A DNA stretch of 64,000 nt from Fen-1308 sp035319125 (lineage in GTDB: Bacteria > Nitrospirota > Thermodesulfovibrionia > Thermodesulfovibrionales > Dissulfurispiraceae), in NCBI GenBank assembly GCA_035319125.1, contig DATHDG010000022.1:1-64000 (forward strand), written 5' to 3'. The translations under genes and the position numbers were made by a program. This document shows, one piece after another, positions 1-9,042 of the stretch. The notes beneath the pieces are model-generated. The model ran no database searches. It was not told the DNA's origin and worked only from the letters and a program-made list of their open reading frames with translations. How positions within the stretch are numbered: position 1 is the first letter of the stretch; every line of letters starts with the position of its first letter.

Positions 1-45
1 ATGCATAAAGCGTGTGAATTATAGCATGACTTGCATGGTCAAAAA

Positions 46-1860
46 TTACATCTCTACCCGTGTCACTACGCCGTGCAGCTTCTGAGGGGGCAGGCGGTAG
101 AACTGGACGAAGTGCGGAGTCAGTTTCTTTATTATAGAGAAAGTCTTCCAGATTACGCTCGTTGTGCCTATATCCTCGATGCCGTAAAATATGGCTTTTT
201 CATCTATTCCGGCCTCCCTCAGGATCTCTTCGACATCAAAAACCTCAAGGTATCCCACTTGGATCTCAAATAACCTTAGGCCCTGCGCCGGCGAGTCTTT
301 GAACAAACCGATCGTACCGAAAGGGTCGTCCCTTACAGCTATTGAGACTATTATGTTGTCCTCGTATAGGATGTTATTGAGAAACATTGTATTGACGATA
401 TACGGCGGGACTCTTTGTATGCCGCGGGCAAAGAAAAGTGCCGTCCCTTTTATTTTGTTCATGCCCTTGTAATCCTGCTCAAACATTTGCAAGAATTCCT
501 TCTTGTCCATGGGCTGCATGGTCCTGTAAAGCTTTTTCTGGCCGCGGGTGTAAAGCAGGATGACGCATAACGGTATCGCTGCGATAATGAGGGACCAGTA
601 GCCGCCGTGGGGTATTTTATATATATTCGCCAGCAGGTAGGCGGCATCCACAAAAGTAACGAGGACCGAAACTATGGCAAGAAGTTTTTTCTTTTTCAGG
701 GTGAATATCCATGTCATCATTATTCCCGTTAGTGTCATAGTGCCTGTAACGGCAAGTCCGTAAGCAGCAGCCAGGCTGCTTGATTCCCTGAAGGTGTGCA
801 TCATGTAGAGTACTGCAATAAGTAGGAACCAGTTCACAAAGCCGATATATATCTGCGATCGCATATCTTCGGAAGTATAATCGACTTTGAACAGAGGCAT
901 TACATGCGTGGTCATCCCCTGGTAAACGATGGAGAACATGCCGCTTATCATTGCTTGTGACGCTATAACAGTCGCTATTATGCTCAACACTAGGAATGGA
1001 ACATAGAATGTCTGGGACTGGTTGAATATCATTTCAAAAAGTACGTTTTTTGTGCCCGGATGGCTTACTAAAAAAGCTCCCTGCCCCAAATAATTCAAAA
1101 CTAGGGCAATAAATACAAAATACCATGCTCTGGTTATGGGTATACGTCCAAGATGACCCATGTCTGCATACAACGCTTCACCACCAGTCGCACATAGAAT
1201 TACCTCTGAAAGTACAAAAAAACCTGCTAACCCGTTTTCATATAGGAAATTGATCGCATAATACGGATTCAGTGCTTTCAGAACAGAAGGATATTGAGCT
1301 ATCTCAACGACTCCGGAAATTGTCAGTGCGGCAAACCATATTATCATGATTGGGCCGAATGCGAATGAAACCTTTCCTGTCCCTTTGCGTTGAAAAGAGA
1401 AGAGAATTATGGCTATAAGACCGGCGATCGTTATCAGTGTGTTCTGGCTTGTTGATTCCAGGCCTGGAATCAACAGCAGACCTTCGACGGCGCTTAGTAT
1501 ACTTATGGCCGGGGTTATGACGCCGTCGCCTATGAGGAGCGATATCCCGATAAAGGAAAGAAATGTAATTAATGCTATCTTTCTGCCTGACCTGAGCATT
1601 GGAACCAGCAATTCCCTGAGCACTATGGTGCCGCCTTCGCCTTTCTTTGCGAGGCTCATAGCGAGCCAGGCATATTCAACTGAAACAAGTATGACGAGAG
1701 TCCATACTATAAGCGAAAGAACACCTAGAATATGCGCTTCTGTCGGCTTTGTCAGTAGAATTACTACAGTAAGGGTATATATTGGACTGGTGCCGATATC
1801 TCCAAAAACTAGACCAAGTGATTTAATTATCCCTGCAATAGGAGATTCCTTAGCAAGCAT
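46..1860 (-). CDS. kup: KUP-family potassium uptake protein
   Basis: Inner-membrane K+ importer, probably K+/H+ symport as in the Kup/HAK/KT family. The 604-residue protein opens with the family signature GDIGTSPIY near residue 20, followed by about 12 hydrophobic segments and a roughly 150-residue soluble C-terminal tail, which is the usual Kup layout and close to the usual length. The start ATG follows a GGATAGGAG ribosome site. A c-di-AMP-type riboswitch occupies the 5' leader, so expression is predicted to fall when c-di-AMP is high; that link is known for K+ transporters elsewhere and is inferred here. The stop lies 45 bases from the window edge. Confidence 0.95.
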   Translation of the reverse strand: MLAKESPIAGIIKSLGLVFGDIGTSPIYTLTVVILLTKPTEAHILGVLSLIVWTLVILVSVEYAWLAMSLAKKGEGGTIVLRELLVPMLRSGRKIALITFLSFIGISLLIGDGVITPAISILSAVEGLLLIPGLESTSQNTLITIAGLIAIILFSFQRKGTGKVSFAFGPIMIIWFAALTISGVVEIAQYPSVLKALNPYYAINFLYENGLAGFFVLSEVILCATGGEALYADMGHLGRIPITRAWYFVFIALVLNYLGQGAFLVSHPGTKNVLFEMIFNQSQTFYVPFLVLSIIATVIASQAMISGMFSIVYQGMTTHVMPLFKVDYTSEDMRSQIYIGFVNWFLLIAVLYMMHTFRESSSLAAAYGLAVTGTMTLTGIMMTWIFTLKKKKLLAIVSVLVTFVDAAYLLANIYKIPHGGYWSLIIAAIPLCVILLYTRGQKKLYRTMQPMDKKEFLQMFEQDYKGMNKIKGTALFFARGIQRVPPYIVNTMFLNNILYEDNIIVSIAVRDDPFGTIGLFKDSPAQGLRLFEIQVGYLEVFDVEEILREAGIDEKAIFYGIEDIGTTSVIWKTFSIIKKLTPHFVQFYRLPPQKLHGVVTRVEM

Positions 1861-1935
1861 AATCGTCTCCTATCCAAATGTCGGCAGGAACAAGAGCGGC
1901 GGCAGGCCGGTTTGATATAACCATTCCCATTTATC

Positions 1936-2052
1936 CTTCCAATCGCCTACGAGGTTAGCTGTCGGGCTCGGACCTGGAAGTGTCCTCTCCAAAAAGGATT
2001 TCGCCCCAATCCTTAGGGTCCCCCGCATCCATATAAATGGATCTCGGCGTGT
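1936..2052 (-). promoter_or_regulatory. c-di-AMP riboswitch (ydaO-yuaA type) in the kup leader
   Basis: Read on the minus strand, the leader carries the hallmark blocks of the ydaO-yuaA aptamer in order: GGGGGACC (2016-2024), GGGGCGA (2002-2008), then CCGAGCCCGACAGCTAACC continuing into TCGTAGGC (1945-1971). The last block is the most conserved part of this class. It ends about 75 bases upstream of the kup start, the expected place for cis control. Ligand (c-di-AMP) and regulation of K+ uptake are established for the class. I see no clear terminator between aptamer and start, so control may be translational. Outer boundaries are approximate. Confidence 0.92.
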
Positions 2053-2122
2053 TTCAATTATTGCTTCTATCATAAAACCATTGGAATCCATTGTCAATTA
2101 GCTAAATGGCAGCTGATGCCCG

Positions 2123-2155
2123 AAAAAAAAGGCCTCCTGCAATATGGAAGCCTTT
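2123..2155 (-). terminator. Rho-independent terminator of the cold-shock gene
   Basis: On the minus strand a 10-bp stem (AAAGGCTTCC paired with GGAGGCCTTT, one G-U) with an 8-base loop is followed directly by a run of T. It begins 20 bases after the csp stop codon. Confidence 0.85.
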
Positions 2156-2174
2156 TGAGTTTATCGTTAGAGTA

Positions 2175-2375
2175 TTACTGCTTTACAACGTTGACAGCCT
2201 TCGGACCTTTAGGTCCCTGCTCCACATCAAATGTGACTTTATCTCCCTCGGCTAAAGATTTAAAGCCGTTTGAGACTATAGCAGAATAGTGTACAAATAC
2301 GTCGCCGCCGTCCTCGCTTGTTATGAATCCGAATCCCTTGGATTCATTGAACCACTTCACCGTGCCTTGAGCCAT
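2175..2375 (-). CDS. Cold-shock protein, CspA family
   Basis: Small cytoplasmic single-stranded nucleic-acid-binding protein (66 residues, full family length). RNP1 (KGFGFI, residues 14-19) and RNP2 (VFVHYS, 26-31) are both intact in the single OB-fold domain, and it opens with the typical MAQGTVKWFN. A GCAAGGAGG ribosome site precedes the start. It acts as an RNA chaperone or anti-terminator in this family. It stands alone between serS and kup and has its own terminator; the leader between the serS terminator and the start holds a small hairpin (2400-2418) that could matter for temperature response, which is speculative. Confidence 0.95.
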   Translation of the reverse strand: MAQGTVKWFNESKGFGFITSEDGGDVFVHYSAIVSNGFKSLAEGDKVTFDVEQGPKGPKAVNVVKQ

Positions 2376-2420
2376 TCTTTACTGCCTCCTTGCGATAAAT
2401 TGAGACCTTATGATCTCAGA

Positions 2421-2456
2421 ACAATAAAAGCCACAAAGTTAAAAGTCTTTGTGGCT
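2421..2456 (-). terminator. Rho-independent terminator of serS
   Basis: A perfect 10-bp stem, AGCCACAAAG with CTTTGTGGCT (2429-2438 and 2447-2456), with an 8-base loop. On the minus strand it is followed by TTTTATTGTT. It lies 68 bases past the serS stop. Confidence 0.85.
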
Positions 2457-2523
2457 CCATGCGTACAAACACTTCTAATTTCAGATTGGAGTATAGCACG
2501 AAAATGTCGATAATGCAAATGGA

Positions 2524-3789
2524 TTATTTTATTACCTCTGACCCCATATACGGCCGCAAAACCTCAGGCACAACAACAGTTCCGTCCTTCTGCTGGTAAT
2601 TTTCCAGAACCGCCACCAGAGTTCTTCCAATAGCAAGTCCCGAACCATTAAGTGTATGCACAAATTCAGTTCCCTTTTTGCCCTCGCGCTTAAATCTGAT
2701 GTTTGCCCTGCGGGCCTGGAAGTCCACGAAGTTAGAACAGGAGGATATTTCGCGATAACGTCCCTGACCAGGCAGCCAGACTTCGATGTCATAAGTCTTG
2801 GCTGATGAAAAGCCCATATCGCCAGTACATAGGACGATAACACGATATGGTAGACCAAGTTTCTGTAATAAGTATTCGGCATCGGAAGTCAATTTCTCCA
2901 GCTCAGCATAAGAGTCTTCCGGTTTTGCAAATTTAACAAGCTCCACTTTATTGAACTGGTGCTGCCGGATCAAACCTCTGACATCTTTGCCATATGATCC
3001 AGCTTCCCGTCTGAAACAAGGGGTATAGGCAGTATAATAGAGCGGGAGCTGTTCTTCACGCAGGATATCGCCTCTGTGTATATTCGTCACCGGCACCTCG
3101 GCAGTCGGAATCAGGTAGAATTCAGGATCGGCAATCCTGAAGAGTTCCATCTCAAACTTTGGGAGTTGGCCGGTTCCAGTCATGCTTTCACGGTTGACAA
3201 GCAGGGGAGGAAAGATTTCTGTGTACCCTTTTGCTGTATTAGTGTCGAGCATGAAATTCATAAGTGCGCGCTCAAGCCTTGCGCCTGCACCCTTCATCAA
3301 AGAGAAACGCGCTCCGGCGATCTTTGCGCCGGTCTCAAAATCTATTATCCCCAGCACCTCGGCGACATCCCAGTGGTTGAGTGGCTGGAAGTCGAATTCG
3401 CGCGGCGTCGCCCACTTGCGAACCTCGACGTTATCGTTTTCGTCCTTTCCAACAGGCACTGATTCGTCAGGGATGTTCGGTATCGTGAGCAAAAACAGAT
3501 TTGTTTTGTCTTCAATGCCCTTAAGGATATCATCTATATCTTTTATCCTGTCGGCAACTCCCTTCATCTCTTTTACCAGGTGATCGGCATCTTTCCTTTC
3601 GCGCTTTAGCTTGCCGATTGCCTCTGATACGACGTTTCTCTTATTTCGAAGCTCTTCGGATTCCTTAAGAAGTTTTAGCCGCTCTTCTTCAAGGCTTAGA
3701 AATTCTGTGAGATCTATGTCGGCATTTCTCTTACCGAGCGCGGCTTTTACAATATCAATATTTTCTCTGACGAATCTGGCATCAAGCAT
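2524..3789 (-). CDS. serS: Seryl-tRNA synthetase
   Basis: Charges tRNA-Ser (and tRNA-Sec, which matters here because the window holds a selenoprotein gene). The 421 residues match the normal bacterial length. An N-terminal charged helical arm (about residues 30-100) binds the long variable arm of tRNA. Class II motifs follow: motif 2 around CFRREAGSYGKD with the RGLIRQHQF loop, and motif 3 GSGLAIGRTLVAVLENYQ near the C terminus. The start ATG has GAGAAGGAG upstream. It is divergent from the FliK-like gene and has its own terminator. Confidence 0.97.
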   Translation of the reverse strand: MLDARFVRENIDIVKAALGKRNADIDLTEFLSLEEERLKLLKESEELRNKRNVVSEAIGKLKRERKDADHLVKEMKGVADRIKDIDDILKGIEDKTNLFLLTIPNIPDESVPVGKDENDNVEVRKWATPREFDFQPLNHWDVAEVLGIIDFETGAKIAGARFSLMKGAGARLERALMNFMLDTNTAKGYTEIFPPLLVNRESMTGTGQLPKFEMELFRIADPEFYLIPTAEVPVTNIHRGDILREEQLPLYYTAYTPCFRREAGSYGKDVRGLIRQHQFNKVELVKFAKPEDSYAELEKLTSDAEYLLQKLGLPYRVIVLCTGDMGFSSAKTYDIEVWLPGQGRYREISSCSNFVDFQARRANIRFKREGKKGTEFVHTLNGSGLAIGRTLVAVLENYQQKDGTVVVPEVLRPYMGSEVIK

Positions 3790-3846
3790 GGATTCTCCTT
3801 CTCTTTCAACTTACAAACTATTTCTTACGATATAATAAGAATAGAC

Positions 3847-5112
3847 ATGATTAATTTCAAGGTTTCAGGCCTCTCAGACGGCCTTATCACTGTTACCAAG
3901 CCGCTTGGCAAACCGATCCCGCTTAATGTCGGTGAGATAGTCAAAGGAGAGGTGATGGATTTGCTTTCGACCGGTGCGGTAACGCTCCGGATCAAGGGCA
4001 GTTTCATCACGGCTAAGACTGATATCCCGCTGCAAAAAGATACTCAGGTCATGCTGAAGGTGATCGGGACGACTTCGTCGCCTAGTGAACTGAAACTCCA
4101 GTTCATGGGTTTGGCCGAAAAAGAGGAATCGCCGCCGCAACAGCCCAAAGGGGAAACGCTTAACAAGTTCCTGCAGCAATTCATATCTCCCGGCAATGAT
4201 ACGCCAATTCCGGCAGAAAAGATTGAAAGTCTCCTGAAGTTGCTGCCATCCGACATTGCTCATATACCCAAAGATATCAGGATCCAGCTTCAAATCATAT
4301 TGCAGGACAGTCTGAGAGCAACTGGACAAGACATCCAGTCAAGGCTTGATCAACTTCTGAAATCACTTCCTGACGGACTTAAAGATCAGCCAATTATGAA
4401 GGACCTAAAGCTGGAAGTCGCTGCCAGTATCGATAAGTTGCTGTCGGACAGCTCAGCCGATAACTTGAAAAGCCTCCTGAGGGATACCGGAATAGCCTTG
4501 GAGTCTAAGCTTAAGACCGTTGCAGAACTGCTTCAACAGTCAAAGGGTTTACCGGGAAGCGAGGCCGCAGGTGTCCAGAAAATGGATCAGGCTTTAATCG
4601 GGAACGATCTTAAGGCCAACTTGCTTAGGCTGAAGGATGCTATTGTATCTGGTAACTCAAACGATATCTCCTTTAAGACTGCAGCTGCTTCAGTTGACGG
4701 CATGCTCCGTGACATAGAGACATATCAGCTTCTTTCGAGGACAACTCAATCTTTTTATACTTTTCTCCCTGTCGGTTGGCAGGAGCTCAGGGATGGAGAA
4801 ATTGCCTTCAGCCAGGGCAGGGAGACCGCTAACGATAAAACCTTCTCTTGCCGCCTCAATCTGGACCTTGAAGACTATGGAAAACTCGTGATAATGGTGC
4901 TTTCTCATAACAAAGAGTTTTTTGTCTCTTTTAAGCCCGAAAACGATGATTTCAAAATGATGCTTGCAGGAAGCATAAATAAACTGGAGGCGCAGTTTGC
5001 CGGCAAGGGGCTCAATCTAAAAGGTCTCAGGGTGCTTGATAAGGATGACATGTCTCTTGAGCAGCTTGAGAACCTGGAACCATACGACAGGATCATAAAC
5101 ATAAAAGTATAG
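3847..5112 (+). CDS. FliK-like flagellar hook-length control domain protein
   Basis: A 421-residue protein. The N-terminal 90 residues form a beta-rich segment, the middle is helical and polar, and residues about 325-400 resemble the C-terminal Flg_hook domain of FliK (LDLEDYGKLVIMVL, followed by the LEAQFAGKGLNLKGLRVLD region). FliK normally sets hook length by interacting with FlhB during type III export. No other flagellar gene is nearby, but a FlhB-tail-like gene follows after 2 bases, which supports a secretion-related job. Homology is remote, so the exact role is inference. Confidence 0.7.
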   Translation: MINFKVSGLSDGLITVTKPLGKPIPLNVGEIVKGEVMDLLSTGAVTLRIKGSFITAKTDIPLQKDTQVMLKVIGTTSSPSELKLQFMGLAEKEESPPQQPKGETLNKFLQQFISPGNDTPIPAEKIESLLKLLPSDIAHIPKDIRIQLQIILQDSLRATGQDIQSRLDQLLKSLPDGLKDQPIMKDLKLEVAASIDKLLSDSSADNLKSLLRDTGIALESKLKTVAELLQQSKGLPGSEAAGVQKMDQALIGNDLKANLLRLKDAIVSGNSNDISFKTAAASVDGMLRDIETYQLLSRTTQSFYTFLPVGWQELRDGEIAFSQGRETANDKTFSCRLNLDLEDYGKLVIMVLSHNKEFFVSFKPENDDFKMMLAGSINKLEAQFAGKGLNLKGLRVLDKDDMSLEQLENLEPYDRIINIKV

Positions 5113-5114
5113 TT

Positions 5115-5378
5115 ATGGAGAAGAGAAGAAAAGCTGCAGCCCTCAAATACAAGCCCCAGGAAGATGCGGCCCCGAAGGTCGTGGCAAAAGGCAGCGGCTG
5201 GCTTGCCGACAAAATACTCGACGTGGCCAAAGAACACAAGGTTCCGCTGAAACAGGACACTCAGCTTGTAGAGGTGCTGTCTGCTATAGATCTGAACCGT
5301 GAGATACCCCCGGAATTGTACAAAGCGGTGGCGGAAATACTGGCTTTTGTCTACAGGATGACAAAGAAAGCCCCCTGA
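5115..5378 (+). CDS. FlhB C-terminal-domain-like protein (YlqH/FhlB type)
   Basis: An 87-residue protein equivalent to the cytoplasmic tail of FlhB/YscU: AAALKYKP at residues 7-14, then the VPLKQDTQLVEVLSAIDLNREIP segment typical of the FlhB core. It lacks the NPTH autocleavage motif and has no membrane segments, which defines the short stand-alone class. It lies 2 bases after the FliK-like gene and is probably co-translated. Stand-alone FlhB tails are known in several flagellated phyla; their function is unsettled. Confidence 0.82.
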   Translation: MEKRRKAAALKYKPQEDAAPKVVAKGSGWLADKILDVAKEHKVPLKQDTQLVEVLSAIDLNREIPPELYKAVAEILAFVYRMTKKAP

Positions 5379-5474
5379 TATCCTGAACTGCTTAAATCCA
5401 TTCACAATTGTCAGGCCATAGCAGTTTTGCCTCTTGCTTCCATCCTCTCCTGTCGTTCATCTATACTATAGTTT

Positions 5475-6737
5475 ATGGCACTTTTCGGTGAACTATTTCT
5501 CAGCGAGATAATCAAGAAACCGGTTTTTGACCCGAAAGGGGAGGTCATCGGCCGGGTTAAGGATGTTATCGTTGTCAAGGGAGACCCACTTCCTGAGATA
5601 TCGGCCGTTATCATACATCGGAAAGGCAAGCCCAATATAATCAAATGGGATGCCATAAATATCTTCAATAAGAGGATTATATCCAGCTTTCAGTATGCAG
5701 ATTCATTGCAGTCATATGAATACCCGGAAGAAGATCTTCTTGCGGTAAGGGATATACTTGACAAGCAGATTGTTGATGCTAACGGCGCAAAAGTCGTTCG
5801 TGTCAACGACATCAAGCTCGAAGGCTATAACGGCAGCGCAGTTCTTATAGCTGTGGATGTCGGGATGAGGGGAATCCTGCGAAGGTTAGGGGCCGAGCAT
5901 AGCAGCGACGAGGTGCTGAAATTTTTCAAGACTCAGCTGTCTTATAACTTGATCAGCTGGAACTATATACAGCCGCTGAGGCCTGAACTGAAATCTATAG
6001 CTTTGACTGTTCCAAGGCAGATGCTTTCAGATCTGCATCCTGCCGATATTGCTGACCTTATAAGTCAGGTCTCCAGAGAGGAAGGAGCGCATCTATTCAA
6101 AGACCTTGATATCGAAACAGCAGCTGAAGCGCTTTCGGAGCTCATGCCGGAAAGGCAGGCTGAAATCATCAGTTCAATAGACACCGAACAGGCTGCAGAT
6201 ATAATAGAGGAAATGCAGCCCGACGAGGCTGCAGACGTGCTTAGTGATCTTCCAACGGAAAAGGCCAAGGAAATACTTGAGCATATTGATAGAGAAGAAG
6301 CCGAAGATATCGAGGAGCTCTTAAGCCATGAGGAAGACACTGCCGGCGGACTTATGACAAATGTATTTATAGCATATCCGCCCCAGATTACTGTTTCAGA
6401 AGCTATAGATCGGTTCAAAAAGGATGCCGAGGAAATTGAATCAGTCTACTATATTTATGCTGTAGATGAACAAGAAAAACTGGTCGGAGTCGCGTCCTTG
6501 CGAGATATCATAATGGCTGATCCGCAGTCGACTTTAGCGGATGTAATGGAGACCAAACTGAAATCTGTAACACCTGAAACCGACGACATGGTGGTCGCCG
6601 AGATCATTTCGAAATATAATCTGGTTGCCCTGCCGGTTGTTGATGCTGATGATGTGATGCTGGGCATTGTGAGTGTAGATGATGTGATTGACATAATACT
6701 GCCGCCTTCGGCAAAAAGAGGAAGAAGAAAAGTATGA
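5475..6737 (+). CDS. PRC-barrel / MgtE N-domain / CBS-pair protein without membrane domain
   Basis: A 420-residue soluble protein. Residues 1-160 hold two PRC-barrel-like segments, about 165-300 an MgtE_N superhelix (AADIIEEMQPDEAADVLSDL and similar Asp/Glu-rich repeats), and about 305-415 a CBS pair. In MgtE these cytosolic parts sense Mg2+ and gate the channel, but here the MgtE membrane domain is missing. Its stop overlaps the start of an NRAMP-type transporter by 4 bases (ATGA), so the two are almost certainly co-translated. I infer that it is the Mg2+/nucleotide-sensing regulatory subunit of that transporter. Confidence 0.88.
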   Translation: MALFGELFLSEIIKKPVFDPKGEVIGRVKDVIVVKGDPLPEISAVIIHRKGKPNIIKWDAINIFNKRIISSFQYADSLQSYEYPEEDLLAVRDILDKQIVDANGAKVVRVNDIKLEGYNGSAVLIAVDVGMRGILRRLGAEHSSDEVLKFFKTQLSYNLISWNYIQPLRPELKSIALTVPRQMLSDLHPADIADLISQVSREEGAHLFKDLDIETAAEALSELMPERQAEIISSIDTEQAADIIEEMQPDEAADVLSDLPTEKAKEILEHIDREEAEDIEELLSHEEDTAGGLMTNVFIAYPPQITVSEAIDRFKKDAEEIESVYYIYAVDEQEKLVGVASLRDIIMADPQSTLADVMETKLKSVTPETDDMVVAEIISKYNLVALPVVDADDVMLGIVSVDDVIDIILPPSAKRGRRKV

Positions 6738-7966
6738 GCCGCTGGAAGAACTTTCTCCTTTTTCTTACAGTTATGGGACCGGGCATTATAACCGCCAACA
6801 TCGACAACGACGCCAGCGGTATCACAACATATTCCGTGGCCGGTGCGCGCTTCGGTTATGAGTTGCTCTGGACGCTCATACCTACTACAATTGCGTTGGT
6901 GGTAATACAGGAGATGGTTGGTCGTATGGGGGTGGTCACTGGCAAGGGTCTCGCCGATCTTATTCGCGAAAATTATGGAGTCAAGGCCGCATTCTTCATG
7001 ATGCTTGGCCTTTTTATTGCCAATTTTGGAAATACTGTAGCAGATTTTGCAGGCTGGGCGGCAAGTATGGAAATTCTTGGCATGAGTAAATATATTATGG
7101 TTCCGCTTGGCGCTCTTGCGATATGGATGCTTGTCGCCAAGGGAAGTTATCGTTTTGTAGAAAATGTGCTGCTTTTTGCATGCTTGATCTTTATTGGCTA
7201 CATTATATCCGGCTTTATGGCCAGGCCTGATTGGGCGTCAGTTGCCAAAAGCACGTTTGTACCACGTCTGCAATGGAATACCGAGTACATCTATCTGAGC
7301 ATAGGTATCATAGGTACGACGATAACTCCGTGGATGCAATTTTATCTACAGTCGTCCATAGCCGAAAAAGGCATAAAGAAGGAGGATTATAAAGCTTCGA
7401 GACTGGATGTGATTATTGGATGCTCGATTACTGACATTATCAGCTTTTTTATTATAGTGACTTGTGCGACGACTCTTTTCCCGAATGGTATAAAGGTAAA
7501 CGAGGCCTCTGAAGCAGCCTTAGCTCTTAAACCATTTGCGGGGGATTACGCATCCCTCTTGTTCGCGATCTCGCTTGCGAATGCCTCTATTCTTGGAGCT
7601 ATTATCGTACCGCTCGCCAGCGCCTACTACATTTGTGAGGCCATGGGATGGGAGGCCGGAATAAACAAGACTTTCAGGGAGGCCCCGCAATTCATTGGTA
7701 TCTATACCATGATGATAGCAGCAGGAGCTTTAGTAGTTCTGATACCTGGCGCGCCTCTTGTTTTTTTGATGGTTCTTTCCGCTGTGGTAAACGGTCTGAT
7801 GCTGCCGTTTGTCCTCATCTTTGTTATCATGCTGATCAACAATGCCAAGATTATGGGAGAGTACGTAAATTCCAGGGGTTATAACGCTATATCCTGGGCT
7901 ACGATAGTAACCGTGGTAGTACTGACAGTTCTTTTTGTCTTTTCAACGATTTTTCCAGTCACATAA
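6734..7966 (+). CDS. NRAMP-family transporter, probable Mg2+-type (NRMT-like)
   Basis: A polytopic membrane protein of 410 residues with about 11 hydrophobic segments and the NRAMP fold signature (MGPGIITANIDNDASG in helix 1). The two metal-binding motifs differ from Mn/Fe transporters: the helix-1 DPGN is DNDA (residues 24-27), and the helix-6 MPH is TPW (residues 198-200), so the methionine that selects transition metals is absent. Loss of that methionine is the feature of NRAMP-related Mg2+ transporters. Coupling to an MgtE_N/CBS protein supports Mg2+. Substrate is inferred from sequence and context. Confidence 0.85.
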   Translation: MSRWKNFLLFLTVMGPGIITANIDNDASGITTYSVAGARFGYELLWTLIPTTIALVVIQEMVGRMGVVTGKGLADLIRENYGVKAAFFMMLGLFIANFGNTVADFAGWAASMEILGMSKYIMVPLGALAIWMLVAKGSYRFVENVLLFACLIFIGYIISGFMARPDWASVAKSTFVPRLQWNTEYIYLSIGIIGTTITPWMQFYLQSSIAEKGIKKEDYKASRLDVIIGCSITDIISFFIIVTCATTLFPNGIKVNEASEAALALKPFAGDYASLLFAISLANASILGAIIVPLASAYYICEAMGWEAGINKTFREAPQFIGIYTMMIAAGALVVLIPGAPLVFLMVLSAVVNGLMLPFVLIFVIMLINNAKIMGEYVNSRGYNAISWATIVTVVVLTVLFVFSTIFPVT

Positions 7967-7977
7967 TGGAGGGGCAA

Positions 7978-9042
7978 ATGGTAAAAACCATAGAGTGGAA
8001 GGGCAATAAGGTAATGATGCTCGACCAGAGCAGGCTGCCGCACGAAGTCGTTTATGTGGAGTGCGCAGATTATCATAAAATCGCGGAAGGTATTAAGAAG
8101 CTGTGGATCAGGGGAGCGCCTGCCATTGGTATCGCAGCAGCAATGGGAATTGCACTTGGTGCTCAGGAAATCAGCGCCTCCAGCTTCGACGAATTCGTCG
8201 AGGGTATGCAGCCTGTCTTCAATACCTTGCTCGGCACAAGGCCGACCGCCGTGAATATCCAGTGGGCTGTCGTAAGGATCAAGAAATTCCTGCAGAACCA
8301 TAACCGCGAGTCCATTGACAAGCTCAAGAAAATGCTTATAGATGAGTCAAACAGGATTCTTGACGAAGATATTGCGGTAAACAGGGCAATTGGTGAATGG
8401 GGAGCTCAGTTCATTAAAGATGGCGACACGATATTGACGCATTGCAATGCAGGCAGTCTTGCTACTGGCGGATACGGCACAGCAACGGCTCCGATGTTGG
8501 TTGCAAAGGAGCAGGGCAAGCAGATCCATGTTATATCTGACGAGACCAGGCCGGTGATGCAAGGCGCGCGGCTTACTTCATGGGAACTTATGCAATCAGG
8601 CATACCGGTAACGCTAATTACTGACAATACAGCAGGTGCTTTGATGAAGAAGGGCATGATAGATCTCACAATTGTAGGCACAGATAGGACGACTCGAAAC
8701 GGCGATGTGGCTAATAAAATAGGCACATATACTGTTGCTGTGCTTTGCAAGGAGCATGGAATTCCTTTTTATGTGGCGGCGCCTATGAGCAGCATTGATT
8801 TCGATATGCCGTCAGGAGATATGATTCCTATTGAGGAAAGAAGCCCGGATGAAGTCAGAACTATCAATGGCCATAAAGTTGCTCCTGAAGGAGTAAATGT
8901 TATAAACTTAGCCTTTGATGTAACTCCGGCAAAATATGTTTCCGCCTTTTTTACTGAGAAAGGTGTTTTCAATCCTGGGGACCTCAAAAAACTGGTGCGG
9001 GAGGGCATCAATCTTGATTCTATCCGGTTGCGGAGTCTATGA
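7978..9042 (+). CDS. mtnA: S-methyl-5-thioribose-1-phosphate isomerase
   Basis: Interconverts methylthioribose-1-phosphate and methylthioribulose-1-phosphate in methionine salvage. 354 residues, normal length, eIF2B-alpha-like fold. Visible family marks are RGAPAIG near residue 48, the catalytic-Cys segment LTHCNAGSLATGGYGT and the catalytic-Asp segment IVGTDRTTRNGDVANKIGT. I chose the ATG at 7978 over an in-frame ATG at 7966 because GGAGGGG (7968-7974) sits just upstream of the later one. No other mtn gene is present, so it may act in a truncated or alternative salvage route. Confidence 0.96.
   Translation: MVKTIEWKGNKVMMLDQSRLPHEVVYVECADYHKIAEGIKKLWIRGAPAIGIAAAMGIALGAQEISASSFDEFVEGMQPVFNTLLGTRPTAVNIQWAVVRIKKFLQNHNRESIDKLKKMLIDESNRILDEDIAVNRAIGEWGAQFIKDGDTILTHCNAGSLATGGYGTATAPMLVAKEQGKQIHVISDETRPVMQGARLTSWELMQSGIPVTLITDNTAGALMKKGMIDLTIVGTDRTTRNGDVANKIGTYTVAVLCKEHGIPFYVAAPMSSIDFDMPSGDMIPIEERSPDEVRTINGHKVAPEGVNVINLAFDVTPAKYVSAFFTEKGVFNPGDLKKLVREGINLDSIRLRSL

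Noticed and set aside
1409..1915. 168-residue plus-strand frame
   Set aside because: Antisense of kup; low-complexity Ile/Ser/Pro translation typical of shadows.
1870..2097. 75-residue open frame upstream of kup
   Set aside because: It runs through the riboswitch aptamer; the conserved bases explain the sequence and the translation resembles no protein.
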